Source: Bacillus sp. es.036 (GTDB lineage: Bacteria > Bacillota > Bacilli > Bacillales > Guptibacillaceae). Taken from it: 64,000 nt of DNA. Both the position numbers and the translations under genes were made by a program. Numbering within the stretch: position 1 is the stretch's first letter; each line of letters begins with the position of its first letter. Under the pieces are notes generated by a model. The model was not told the origin of the DNA. It saw only the letters and a program-made list of their open reading frames with translations, and did no database searches. The stretch lies in assembly GCF_002563635.1 (NCBI RefSeq), contig NZ_PDIZ01000001.1, positions 3,038,001-3,102,000 on the forward strand, written 5' to 3'. Below, piece by piece: positions 35,110 through 43,985 of the stretch.

Positions 35110-35147
35110 GGGGGTCAGGTACGTCACCGGTGACGTACCTGACCCCC
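35110..35147. repeat. Dispersed palindrome P3 (38 bp)
   Basis: A perfect 38-bp palindrome with arms GGGGGTCAGGTACGTCACC and complement; the outer part is shared with P1 and the inner GTCACC/GGTGAC is extra. It is 15 bp after the nucleoside hydrolase stop. Confidence 0.85.
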
Positions 35148-35162
35148 TATAAATAACCTCTT

Positions 35163-36089
35163 TCACTTCAACGCACTAAGCAATAACCCCCAAAACTTCT
35201 CCTGATCAATACCACGTGCAAACTTCACGTTAGCCTCTCTTCCCGTTACATGAAGAAGATCCACACACGTTGTACCATATGTAAATTCTCCCTTGGTCTC
35301 AATATCCACACGCACCGTCTCGAATTCAAAGATCGATTCATCAATTAAATACGCAACTGTGCACGCATCATGAATCGGGGCTCCTTCAAAACCAAAAACA
35401 TCTTTATAGGTTTTGGTGAAATAAGCAAGAAGTTCTCCTACAAATTGAGAAATGGGACTGCCAATTGAAGCGATTTGCTCAAGTATAGCTGGGGTTGTGA
35501 TCGCCTGGTGTGTCACATCAAGACCAAACATGGTAACGGGAACGCCGCTGTTAAAGACCAGTTCAGCCGCCTCTGCATCAACATAAATATTAAACTCAGC
35601 CGTAGGCGTCCAATTACCAAACGTACCCCCGCCCATCAGAACGATTTCTTGAATTTTTTCAACGATCGCAGGTTCTTTTTGAAGAGCTAATGCGATATTT
35701 GTGAGCGGACCTGTCGGAACAAGCGAGATGTCACCATCTGAAGCCAACAAACGCTCGATGATAAAATCGACCGCATGCTGATCAATCGCCTTTTTTTGTG
35801 GGACTTTAGGTAGCTGAGGTCCATCTAGTCCGGAGTCACCGTGAATATCGGGCGCAAATTCACGCACTTTTACAAGTGGTTGCTCGGCCCCTCGTGCAAC
35901 AGGAACATCCAGTCCTAGTAAATCACACACTTTCAGCGCATTCAGCGTCGTTTTCTCAACTTCAACATTTCCCGCTACCGTTGTAATGCCTTTAAGTTGG
36001 ATTCGGTCACTTGAAGCTGCGAGGATAATCGATATTGCGTCATCATGACCAGGGTCACAGTCTAAAATCACTTTTCTTTTTTCGCTCAT
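35163..36089 (-). CDS. Nucleoside hydrolase (IUNH family)
   Basis: A 308-residue enzyme with the calcium-binding signature DCDPGHDDA near residue 10, VPTGPLTNIA in the middle, MGGG, and a catalytic-His region APIHDACTVAYL. It splits ribonucleosides into base and ribose in the cytoplasm; base preference is not readable. SD AAAAGGAG. A hairpin at 36121-36160 separates it from the upstream serine hydrolase, so it may be a separate unit or a weakly read last gene of the yhf-type operon. Confidence 0.92.
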   Translation of the reverse strand: MSEKRKVILDCDPGHDDAISIILAASSDRIQLKGITTVAGNVEVEKTTLNALKVCDLLGLDVPVARGAEQPLVKVREFAPDIHGDSGLDGPQLPKVPQKKAIDQHAVDFIIERLLASDGDISLVPTGPLTNIALALQKEPAIVEKIQEIVLMGGGTFGNWTPTAEFNIYVDAEAAELVFNSGVPVTMFGLDVTHQAITTPAILEQIASIGSPISQFVGELLAYFTKTYKDVFGFEGAPIHDACTVAYLIDESIFEFETVRVDIETKGEFTYGTTCVDLLHVTGREANVKFARGIDQEKFWGLLLSALK

Positions 36090-36120
36090 AAAGCATTGCT
36101 CCTTTTAGGTAAAATGAAAG

Positions 36121-36160
36121 AACCCTGATTAGCCCCAATTTTGGAGGGGAGTCAGGGTTC
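36121..36160 (-). terminator. Terminator between serine hydrolase and nucleoside hydrolase genes
   Basis: AACCCTGA pairs with TCAGGGTT, with an inner CCCC/GGGG stem; a T-rich run follows on the minus strand. Confidence 0.7.
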
Positions 36161-36165
36161 GTTTG

Positions 36166-37443
36166 TTATTGGATTGAATCATATACAGTATTCGCGATTT
36201 GTTTTGAAAGTCCTCCAGTACTTGGATAAGAACCAGTCTCAAGAGGGCCATTGTTTTGCTTATTTGTTAAAACAATAATTTGAAGATCATAAACAGGATC
36301 AAAAATCACTTGTGTTCCTGTAAAACCTGTATGCCCGAAAGCTTTTTCTGAATGCTTTTCCCCCATATACCAGCTTTTATTGAGTTCCCATCCATAACCT
36401 TGTCCAAAACGCTGGGGAGTTATAAAGTCTTTGATAACCTCCTGATCATAGAGCTTCACTTTTCCGTAACTCCCACCATTCAACATTGCCTGTCCAAGTA
36501 CGGCAAGATCTTGTGCCGTGGAGAATAAGCCAGCGTGTCCAGCAATACCTTCGTTTGCATAAAAACTATTGCCATCATTAACTTCTCCAATAAGTGTATA
36601 ATTTCTCCACCTTTCGAAATCCTCAGCCCGCTCTGGAACGTTGTAGCCGAAATTTGGATCATCGACCATTTTATATTCAAAAGGATTTCCCCATGAGGTA
36701 GCTGCTATTTTACGATCAAGGTGGTCTGAAGGAGTAAATATCGTATCTTTCATTTTCAGTGGCTCATAAATATTTTTCTGAAGATAATCATCAAGCTTCT
36801 CTCCACTTATTTCCTCAATGATAAACCCTAGCGTCATAAAGCTAAAATCACTATAGCGACGATCGGTCCCGGTTTCGTATTCGAGTGGGAGGGCATTGAT
36901 ATAGTTTAGAACTTCTTTTGAATTCTCAGCATGAAAATAAGTCGGCTGCCATGGAGTTAAACCAGACGTGTGTGTTAATAGATCGACAATTGTGACGTCA
37001 CCTTTGCCATTTGAAGCGAAATTAGGGATATATTTTGCTACACGATCATTTACTGATAATTCCCCCTCACTAACAAGCTTCATAATCCCTTGTGTAGTTC
37101 CCATAACCTTAGTTAAGGATGCAAGATCAAAGATCGTTTTCCTTTTCATTTTCCTTGGTTTTTCTAAAAGAGCACCCATATCATATTTCTGTGCATCTCC
37201 ATAAGCGGACTCCTTGACGATTCTCCCATCCTTCGCTACTAGCACAACTACACCAGGAGTAATATTATTTTCTATTGCGCCTTTAACTGCGCTATCAATA
37301 TCTTCGAGAGTTGTAGAATCCATGCCAACACTTTTCGGACTGCCGTGACTTAGTTTCTGTCCTTTGGCAGCAGTCGCTGTGGAAAAAAGTGGCGTCGTCA
37401 ATAGAAGAAGTATTGCCATCAATACAACAATTTGTTTTTTCAT
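36166..37443 (-). CDS. Secreted AmiE-like serine hydrolase, last gene of yhf-type operon
   Basis: A 425-residue protein with a Sec signal peptide (cleavage near ATAAKG) and a class-C beta-lactamase-like domain: SLTK in IFDLASLTKVMGTT, YSDF and GHTGFTGT. It is the third member of this family in the window. It begins 12 bp after yhfW with AAGGAGGAAG, so it is very probably co-transcribed with the yhf-type genes, a linkage that may point to an extracellular ester or amide feeding that pathway. Substrate unknown. Confidence 0.88.
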   Translation of the reverse strand: MKKQIVVLMAILLLLTTPLFSTATAAKGQKLSHGSPKSVGMDSTTLEDIDSAVKGAIENNITPGVVVLVAKDGRIVKESAYGDAQKYDMGALLEKPRKMKRKTIFDLASLTKVMGTTQGIMKLVSEGELSVNDRVAKYIPNFASNGKGDVTIVDLLTHTSGLTPWQPTYFHAENSKEVLNYINALPLEYETGTDRRYSDFSFMTLGFIIEEISGEKLDDYLQKNIYEPLKMKDTIFTPSDHLDRKIAATSWGNPFEYKMVDDPNFGYNVPERAEDFERWRNYTLIGEVNDGNSFYANEGIAGHAGLFSTAQDLAVLGQAMLNGGSYGKVKLYDQEVIKDFITPQRFGQGYGWELNKSWYMGEKHSEKAFGHTGFTGTQVIFDPVYDLQIIVLTNKQNNGPLETGSYPSTGGLSKQIANTVYDSIQ

Positions 37444-37455
37444 TTTTCTTCCTCC

Positions 37456-38643
37456 TTAGCCTTCAAGAATTTGATTAAGAAAGCTCGTACCTGCTTCAGT
37501 GGATTCAATACGAAAATAATCACTCAAGGTTGCGCCTATATCTGCCATAGTATTTCTCGTCCCAATTGATACCGCTTTCACTTTAGGACCAGTAATCATT
37601 AAAGGAGTATACTCTCTTGTATGTTTGGAGTGTCCGATCGTAGGGTCATTCCCATGATCAGCCGTTACGATTAAAATATCATCCTCGTTAAGCAAAGGAA
37701 TAAACTCTTCCAGCCAATTATCTACTTCTTCAAGAAGTGATGCGTACCAATTCGTATCTTCTGCATGACCAGCAAGGTCCGTTTCTTGTACATTTACTAG
37801 AAAAGCCCCATGCTTTTCTTTACTAAATGCTTCTTTTAGTTGTTGAAGCACCTCCGCTGTATTCACAATAGAATAGGCTAGATCCTTTCCTTCGAGCACA
37901 TCTGCCGTTTTTCCAATTCGATAAACTGGAATTTTAGATTCAGCTAGGGTTTGGAATTGTCTTTGTACATTCACACCATATCCCATGTGACGAACGTGAT
38001 AGTCTTCCCCATATACTCCTGCTTTAGGGCTGTCAATTCCCCACTGTCCCGCTTCCCCTTTTTTTACTACTGCTAAAAGTCTCTCGACCGAAGTATGAGG
38101 ACCGCCTAATGTAATAACTCGACTTGTATCAACCACTTCCCTTACCACGCTTCCTACTTTAAGCGCATACTCAAACGAAACTTTTGTAAGGTCTGCCGTA
38201 ACATTAATAATATTCCCAGGCGTCGATTCAATGTTATCAGCAACAATGATTGCATCGTCAACTAACAATATTGGTAAATCTTCAAAAGGATAAGTTACTT
38301 TGAAATTTTTCCTTAGAAGACTCGTAACTATATCCTTATGAACATCTTTCATCAAACGTTTGGCGGGACGTTTTGGAAGACTTCCTACGATCTCCTGATG
38401 TCCCATGTAAGTATCAGCACCGTGATGCGCAAGTCTTGATTTTCCATAAGCTCCTTTTGGTATCCCTGTTCCATCGACTAGCTGATTAAGACCCAATGAG
38501 TACATGGTTGGAATGGAAATCGCAACTTTATTTCGAATATGCTCATACGTATTTGCTACACAGTCCCCTGGTTCATACTCACCACAATCCTCCATCGCGC
38601 CAATTCCAAAACTATCAAGAATGAGCACTACCATACGTCCCAT
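37456..38643 (-). CDS. yhfW: YhfW-type phosphopentomutase-like metalloenzyme
   Basis: A 395-residue alkaline-phosphatase-superfamily protein related to DeoB. The N-terminal metal/nucleophile region is LILDSFGIGAMEDC, and the C-terminal metal ligands lie in TADHGNDPTIGHSKHTREY. The true start is ATG 38643 (AAAGGAGAGG upstream, one base after the yhfX stop); the longer frame is not used. In E. coli yhfW lies in the yhf cluster with no proven function. The operon context fits YhfW rather than true DeoB. It may move or remove a phosphate on a small metabolite. Confidence 0.85.
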   Translation of the reverse strand: MGRMVVLILDSFGIGAMEDCGEYEPGDCVANTYEHIRNKVAISIPTMYSLGLNQLVDGTGIPKGAYGKSRLAHHGADTYMGHQEIVGSLPKRPAKRLMKDVHKDIVTSLLRKNFKVTYPFEDLPILLVDDAIIVADNIESTPGNIINVTADLTKVSFEYALKVGSVVREVVDTSRVITLGGPHTSVERLLAVVKKGEAGQWGIDSPKAGVYGEDYHVRHMGYGVNVQRQFQTLAESKIPVYRIGKTADVLEGKDLAYSIVNTAEVLQQLKEAFSKEKHGAFLVNVQETDLAGHAEDTNWYASLLEEVDNWLEEFIPLLNEDDILIVTADHGNDPTIGHSKHTREYTPLMITGPKVKAVSIGTRNTMADIGATLSDYFRIESTEAGTSFLNQILEG

Positions 38644-38644
38644 C

Positions 38645-39799
38645 CTATCCTCTCCTTTCGAAATGTACGATTTCTGGAACACCATCATGTAACCCACGCA
38701 CAAGAGCGACGTTCGCCCTAGTCACAAACACTTGTGTCCGAAAAGCATAGATTGCTGTATCACCGATTGATACGGGCAATCCTTGTTCGAGTCTTCCATA
38801 GTAATCAATGTACTGAGAATTAAGAGACTTTCCTTTCAAAAAAGTATCAAAAATATGTTCAGGAGAGCTTCCGACATAGGCACCGGTCATATTTCCTCGT
38901 TCATAAAACCCTCCTCCAATCACATAGACGTTTTCCTTGTCTTCATGAGAGATTTCAGAGACATAAATAATAGCAGGATCCTCAGGAAGTGAACGCACCG
39001 CATGAAGGGGTGTAGTACCTGTCAGAGCATGGCCCGGTTCCCCATGCGTAATCCCTGCTTTTTGGAGCATTGGAATGGTTGCTGTACTCGTTGCACTCGG
39101 CCCATTAACCTGTCGAATCTGAAATCCGGATGCTTCAAGTATTTCTTTTGCTGAAAGAATGGTTTTCAGATTTTCTGTAAATCGTAACTCTTCCCGCTCC
39201 TTATCCATAAGCAATAATGGAAAAGAAGTAACTCCCATCACTTCAATTCCTTCGAGTTTCTTAAGCTCCGGAATAGCTGATTGAAGTTCTTCTAACTGAA
39301 AGCCTCCCCACTGCCCAGGATAAATAGTATCGGATGGATGAATAACTCTCAGAATAACATCCTGTTTTTTTCCTAGTTTCATAGCTGCCTCTGACACCTG
39401 TCTTGCTCGCTCAATCGAAAAAACTGTCACAACCTCTGGTTCGAAGCCGAGAATTTCCCCCCACTGATGTTTGCCAGGTTGAACGAGATGACCCACATTA
39501 CCAATTTTGACACCTGACTGATGTAATCGGAAAGCTTCTTCAAATTCAACAGCAACTGCTTTTTCGATGCCATGTTCTGCAATCCAATTTCCAAGTTCAC
39601 CAATACGGCCAAGCTGTTTACTCATAAAATACAAAACAAAATCATTCTCTTTCGCAGCCTTTGCCATGCTCCTAACATTTTTTGCTAGTGTATCGAGATC
39701 GAGAACATAGGTATTAGGGGGAATAAGCCCAGATTGGTGAAGGTGTACTCCCGCTTTTATGAGCTCTGGATTTCTCTTCTTTGTTAGTGAAAGAAACAA
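38645..39799 (-). CDS. yhfX: YhfX-type alanine-racemase-like PLP enzyme
   Basis: A 384-residue fold-III PLP enzyme. The cofactor Lys is likely in DFVLYFMSKQLGR (near residue 60), and later blocks NGPSATSTATIPML and HGEPGHALTGTTP are typical of YhfX. Alanine-racemase-like N-terminal barrel. The start is TTG at 39799, placed by TTAGGAGG eight bases upstream. Its stop is one base from the yhfW start. Substrate not established in any organism I know of; an amino acid or amino-sugar derivative is plausible. Confidence 0.85.
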   Translation of the reverse strand: MFLSLTKKRNPELIKAGVHLHQSGLIPPNTYVLDLDTLAKNVRSMAKAAKENDFVLYFMSKQLGRIGELGNWIAEHGIEKAVAVEFEEAFRLHQSGVKIGNVGHLVQPGKHQWGEILGFEPEVVTVFSIERARQVSEAAMKLGKKQDVILRVIHPSDTIYPGQWGGFQLEELQSAIPELKKLEGIEVMGVTSFPLLLMDKEREELRFTENLKTILSAKEILEASGFQIRQVNGPSATSTATIPMLQKAGITHGEPGHALTGTTPLHAVRSLPEDPAIIYVSEISHEDKENVYVIGGGFYERGNMTGAYVGSSPEHIFDTFLKGKSLNSQYIDYYGRLEQGLPVSIGDTAIYAFRTQVFVTRANVALVRGLHDGVPEIVHFERRG

Positions 39800-39849
39800 T
39801 GTAGTAGCCTCCTAAACGACAGCGTATAGATCTTTTCTTAACTGTTTCA

Positions 39850-40944
39850 TTATTCTCCTCGCAAAGCTTTTTGAAGAATACGGATAACGGTCTCTGCTCC
39901 AGCTTTCATTGGGTTAATACGTAACCCGTAGTCAAATAATTCTGGTGTACTCTCAAGGAAACTACCAGATACTCGATAAATCATTGGAACGAGTTCAAAC
40001 CGTGATTCAGCACCAACTGGATAGGTTGCTGCTCCAAAAGTCTTACTGCGCTCAATTACTTCTTGAGCAACTGGCTCCTTCAATTCAACAATGACATTCT
40101 TTGATTGAGAGTTTGTAATATATGCCTCTTTCACTCCATACACTTTACCTTTGTTTAACAACTCACACAAAATTTCAACTTGCTGACTCTGAATAGCTAA
40201 CGAGACCGGGGCAAAAGGTAAAGCCCTAAGCAACTCCATCGCTTCTGGCCCTTGAACCTGGCTACCTCCAGAATAATTTCGCTGCTGAATGGTTTCGATT
40301 GCACTCTCTCCTACCACCACTCCAATCCCTTCAGGACCTAGTAGCTTAAATCCGGAAAAAGTAGAGTAATCCGCACCGGCTTGGACCCCAATGCAAGGCA
40401 TTTTCAAGGCACAATAATTGTCATCAACAATCACGAGCATTTCAGGTTTGATTGATTTCACTATCTGAATGACTTCTTTAAGCTGATACGTATCGATTGG
40501 TTGCTGTCTTGCGTGTTGGATATAGAAAACCTTTGCTTCTGAACGTGTAACATTCTGTTTAAGGGCATCGAAATCATTAAAATCTACTTCTTCAGTTCGT
40601 AATCCAAGCATTCTAATCGTTTCTTTAGTTGTCATATAAATAGGTGCAGAGTGAATGATCATGGATTCTCCCGGTTCGAGGAGGGCACTTAAAAGCGAGC
40701 GAATGGCACCAGTACCCGATCCTCGAACAAGTACCGCTTGATTAGCTCCAAAAACATTCGCCATCACTTTTTCAACTTTCGCAGTTGTTCTAGGACGCTT
40801 ATAGATCGGATGCACACCTCGATCACCATCTTGGAACATTTCATTATCCTTAAATTCTTTCGTAATAAAATCGACAATTTCAAACTGCTTTTTTGTTGCT
40901 TCTTCAACCGACATCTGAGGTATGACAGATTCCTGATATCTCAA
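39850..40944 (-). CDS. yhfS: YhfS-type fold-I aminotransferase-like PLP enzyme
   Basis: A 364-residue protein of the Cys/Met-metabolism PLP family. The cofactor-binding Asp is in VIVDDNYCAL and the Schiff-base Lys in STFSGFKLLGPEG. The start is TTG at 40944, two bases after the php stop, with AAGGGGAG upstream. It works with YhfX downstream and Php upstream in a cluster whose pathway is unknown. Family assignment rests on operon order and motifs. Confidence 0.85.
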   Translation of the reverse strand: MRYQESVIPQMSVEEATKKQFEIVDFITKEFKDNEMFQDGDRGVHPIYKRPRTTAKVEKVMANVFGANQAVLVRGSGTGAIRSLLSALLEPGESMIIHSAPIYMTTKETIRMLGLRTEEVDFNDFDALKQNVTRSEAKVFYIQHARQQPIDTYQLKEVIQIVKSIKPEMLVIVDDNYCALKMPCIGVQAGADYSTFSGFKLLGPEGIGVVVGESAIETIQQRNYSGGSQVQGPEAMELLRALPFAPVSLAIQSQQVEILCELLNKGKVYGVKEAYITNSQSKNVIVELKEPVAQEVIERSKTFGAATYPVGAESRFELVPMIYRVSGSFLESTPELFDYGLRINPMKAGAETVIRILQKALRGE

Positions 40945-40946
40945 TG

Positions 40947-41864
40947 TTATGCGCTCCCCTTTCGACTGAAAGCATGAGCTGGATTATCAATTAGCATCAT
41001 TCGGATATCCTCATCAGACAAACCAGCTTCTTTTAAACGAGGAACAAATTCATTGAGAACATAGTCATATCCAATACCTCCGTGCTTATGCCAATGTGAC
41101 TTTCTTGTTAAATCAGCAGATAATAAAATCTGCTCACCATATCCTCTTTCAATTAGATGACAAATCGTTTTAATTCGCTCTTCATCAGGTCGATAATTAA
41201 TTTTGCCAATCGTATCAAATCCTACAAACGCCCCTGCTTCCACAACAGCAAGTACTCGTTCGTCATCTTGATTAAGGTCTTGATGCCCCACAATCAATTG
41301 GTTCATTGGCAATCCAAGAGCAGAATAAAGTTCAACTTGCTCGACTCCCATCGTTCCGAGCGTTGTATGTGTAGTGAGCGGAAGCCCCGTTTCCATTGCT
41401 GCGATTCCTGCCCCAGTTAAAAGTTCTTCTTCAATAGGCTTGATCTCATAATGACTGCTACCGATTTCTCCAATAACGCCAGGATAAACGTCTGTTCCAT
41501 CAATACCATTTTTTATTTCATCGATCATGTGTTGTGCAAACTGATCACGACTCCATTTCGTTGCTTGATCTGGGAGGAATGGATCTTTATAAAATCCTGT
41601 ACTTGCGATGAGATGCACACCGGTTGTTTCGCTTAACTTCCTAAGGAGAGTGGCATTACGTCCCATTCCGTCGTTCGTAACTTCAACCATCGCCTGTCCA
41701 CCTGAAGCTTTAAAGTAGCGAAGTTCTTCTTCCATTCCACCTATATCATCAAGAATAGTGTCGGGATCTTTTTTGATTCGTGATAGGTCAATACAAAGGT
41801 GTTCATGAGCTGAACAAACCCCGAGCTCATTAGGATCAATTTGTCCTCTAACCGTTTGAATCAT
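40947..41864 (-). CDS. php: Phosphotriesterase homology protein (Php/YhfV)
   Basis: A 305-residue binuclear-metal amidohydrolase-superfamily barrel. Metal ligands visible: HEH in CSAHEHLCID, a Glu bridging site in VIGEIGSSHYE (E rather than carboxylated Lys, as in E. coli Php), His in LTTHTTLG, His in VGHQDLN and Asp in LSADLTRK. The family hydrolyses phospho- or carboxylic esters; Php's natural substrate is unknown. Located between yhfT and yhfS. Confidence 0.88.
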   Translation of the reverse strand: MIQTVRGQIDPNELGVCSAHEHLCIDLSRIKKDPDTILDDIGGMEEELRYFKASGGQAMVEVTNDGMGRNATLLRKLSETTGVHLIASTGFYKDPFLPDQATKWSRDQFAQHMIDEIKNGIDGTDVYPGVIGEIGSSHYEIKPIEEELLTGAGIAAMETGLPLTTHTTLGTMGVEQVELYSALGLPMNQLIVGHQDLNQDDERVLAVVEAGAFVGFDTIGKINYRPDEERIKTICHLIERGYGEQILLSADLTRKSHWHKHGGIGYDYVLNEFVPRLKEAGLSDEDIRMMLIDNPAHAFSRKGSA

Positions 41865-41878
41865 CTTAGCTCCTCCTT

Positions 41879-43174
41879 CTACTGTGGTATTTGCATAAGT
41901 CCCAGAACGACAAGAATGTTCGCCAAAATCCCAACTGCGATCGCGCCAATCGGTCCTATAGCCATTCGCACAATTGGTCGACCCGCAATCTCATTTAACA
42001 AATACAATCCTGCAATGATAAAGAACCCGAGACCAGGAGCAATAGCATTAGCTGCGTTTGCACCACCAATCAAAAGAGCAACTTCTAGAATTCGACTCAT
42101 CGCTGTACGAATATTTTCTCCTGATTGACGTACACCAGGATATTTATCAAGAAAACGAGCAATCTGGCTTAGTAGCATAACCTCTAGAAAAACAGTAATA
42201 GTACCGATAATAGCTGCAACCCATACATTTGGAACAAGCAAACCTACGACGAAAATGATTGTAAATCCAACTGGACTATAAACACCTGTTGCAATCGCCG
42301 TACTAGCAACTAGAGGGATAAATCCAAGTGCACGAGCTCCAGCAGCAATAGCAGCATCTGTTATTTTTCCGTCTGCAATTAAATTTAAAGATATTGGATC
42401 TCCAGCCATAATTAAAAGGTTCGTAGCCGCAGCAATAAGCCCACCCATAATCATGAAATAAACGACATGCTTTTTAATGCGATCGACTCTCTCACTGAAA
42501 ACCGAAGCAAGATCAATCCCGCTTCCGTCCCCTTCAGGTTTTTGACGCACAGCATATGTAATTAAGAAAATCATTCCAGTAATAAGAGCCATTCCTTCTT
42601 GATTTAACGTAACCGTCGTATCACCGAAAGTCATGGTACCGCTTTCATTTAACCATACAGCTAACTGTCGGATAATGGCTGAAGTGATAAACGTCAGAAC
42701 ACCTTTTTTAACACTGAATTGCAATGCCACAGCTAAAGCTGGAAATGCCATGAAGGTTACCACGACCGGCGATCCCACTTGGCCCATTGCATCTAAAAAA
42801 TTTAATGGTAGTTTTTCAAATAAAGTGACAAATCCTTCTAGTCCAACTAATAAGCCTGCACCATATGCTCCACCTACAATTGCTGCAACAGGCGTACCCC
42901 ATTTATTTCGCGGAGTGATCAATCCAATAATATCTGTTCCTAGCAAAATGCTATGGATAAGGATAATGCTTGCTGTAATGGTAAACGGAATCCCAAAACC
43001 AACAACAAGTCCAAAACTCATAGCAAAAGCAGTTAAACCAAGCTCTTTACGTCCCATTCGCCCTTCAGTATTTTCAGGTACAATTGGTCGTAAGCCATCG
43101 TTAAAGACAGCCAAATTCAAATTCGCAAGAACAGCTGCCATAGCCCCTATTAAAATGACGAGAACCATTTCCAT
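41879..43174 (-). CDS. yhfT: YhfT-type polytopic membrane protein, putative transporter
   Basis: A 431-residue protein with about eleven or twelve hydrophobic helices, rich in Gly/Ala (AAVLANLNLAVFNDGLRPIV near the start). Matches YhfT of the E. coli yhf cluster, considered a transporter of unknown substrate. Between yhfU (20 bp upstream) and php (14 bp downstream), so it is part of one operon and probably brings in or exports the pathway's substrate. Confidence 0.82.
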   Translation of the reverse strand: MEMVLVILIGAMAAVLANLNLAVFNDGLRPIVPENTEGRMGRKELGLTAFAMSFGLVVGFGIPFTITASIILIHSILLGTDIIGLITPRNKWGTPVAAIVGGAYGAGLLVGLEGFVTLFEKLPLNFLDAMGQVGSPVVVTFMAFPALAVALQFSVKKGVLTFITSAIIRQLAVWLNESGTMTFGDTTVTLNQEGMALITGMIFLITYAVRQKPEGDGSGIDLASVFSERVDRIKKHVVYFMIMGGLIAAATNLLIMAGDPISLNLIADGKITDAAIAAGARALGFIPLVASTAIATGVYSPVGFTIIFVVGLLVPNVWVAAIIGTITVFLEVMLLSQIARFLDKYPGVRQSGENIRTAMSRILEVALLIGGANAANAIAPGLGFFIIAGLYLLNEIAGRPIVRMAIGPIGAIAVGILANILVVLGLMQIPQ

Positions 43175-43194
43175 GTAATGAACCCCCTTCCAAA

Positions 43195-43554
43195 TTATAA
43201 AGCTTTAATTGCCCTCATGATCATCGGCACGGCAGTTTCCATATGATCTGCAGTAAAGCCAAATGCTTTTTTTCCGTCCTTAACAGCCTGTAAAATTTTC
43301 TCTTCATTCGGTTTCCTTCCCGGCATTGAAACTGTTTCACAGCTAGGCTTTCCAATTATAGCAATCGCCATTGCTAGTGCACCGCCACCCCCAGTGTGAC
43401 ACGCTCCAACATAGTAATCTGCCTGACCAGTTTTCACTGCCATGGCGGCTTCTACATCTGATTTAACTAAGGTTTCCACTCCATCTGGTCCATGTTCCTT
43501 CACAAGGGCTTCAACTTCTTTTTTATCGACCTGACCACCTACAACGATTTTCAT
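43195..43554 (-). CDS. yhfU: YhfU-type small protein (DUF2620)
   Basis: A 119-residue protein. It begins MKIVVGGQVDKKEVEALVKE and has the glycine-rich ACHTGGGGALAMAIAIIG, typical of DUF2620/YhfU. No membrane segment beyond that hydrophobic stretch. Function unknown; it lies directly against yhfY (stop and start adjacent) and just before yhfT, suggesting a role with the transporter or enzymes of the cluster. Confidence 0.82.
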   Translation of the reverse strand: MKIVVGGQVDKKEVEALVKEHGPDGVETLVKSDVEAAMAVKTGQADYYVGACHTGGGGALAMAIAIIGKPSCETVSMPGRKPNEEKILQAVKDGKKAFGFTADHMETAVPMIMRAIKAL

Positions 43555-43929
43555 TTAAATCTCCTCCTTTTTGATTTCTTGAAAAATAGATACATAGTGT
43601 ATTTTCAAAAACGCGATTTCAGATTGTGGAATTTCCTCAGCCCAATTGGATTGAATCCAGCTAATCTCCCTTTTTGCTACTTGTAATAGATCGGATTTCT
43701 CTATTTCCGAAATGAGCTCACCCGGGGGCGCATCGATCGAATTTCTACGAGAGATACGCGTTAAAGCGGATGCAAGATGAGTCACAAACATTTCTACTTT
43801 ATTTTGAGGAAGCGGCTTTTGCGTCTGACTGCTTAATCTTTGAACGGCTTGCTCGGCGATAGTTGAAGCTTCTGAACTAATCACATCACCTGCTTTCAGA
43901 ATATCTAATCGTTCTTTAATCGTCGTCAT
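43555..43929 (-). CDS. yhfY: YhfY-type PRD-domain protein
   Basis: A 124-residue all-helical protein made of a single PRD-like domain (LDILKAGDVISSEASTIAEQ; VTHLASALTRISRRN carries the conserved His). No DNA-binding or PTS module is attached, as in YhfY of the yhf cluster. It may respond to PTS phosphorylation state or partner with YhfZ; inference. GGAGGATTG is upstream. The operator-like repeat at 43944-43965 lies just before its start. Confidence 0.8.
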   Translation of the reverse strand: MTTIKERLDILKAGDVISSEASTIAEQAVQRLSSQTQKPLPQNKVEMFVTHLASALTRISRRNSIDAPPGELISEIEKSDLLQVAKREISWIQSNWAEEIPQSEIAFLKIHYVSIFQEIKKEEI

Positions 43930-43943
43930 AAAATCAATCCTCC

Positions 43944-43965
43944 AATATACAGTATTTAGTATATT
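43944..43965. promoter_or_regulatory. Operator-like repeat before yhfY
   Basis: AATATAC-N8-GTATATT, 15 bp upstream of the yhfY start. The same half-sites and spacing occur at 44930-44951 before yhfZ, so both are likely sites for the same regulator, probably YhfZ. Confidence 0.6.
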
Positions 43966-43985
43966 AATTTCATAGGAAATCCTAT

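Noticed and set aside
42633-43178. 181-aa rightward frame opposite yhfT
   Set aside because: A shadow of the real gene's codon pattern; rich in Pro/Ser/Thr with no SD.
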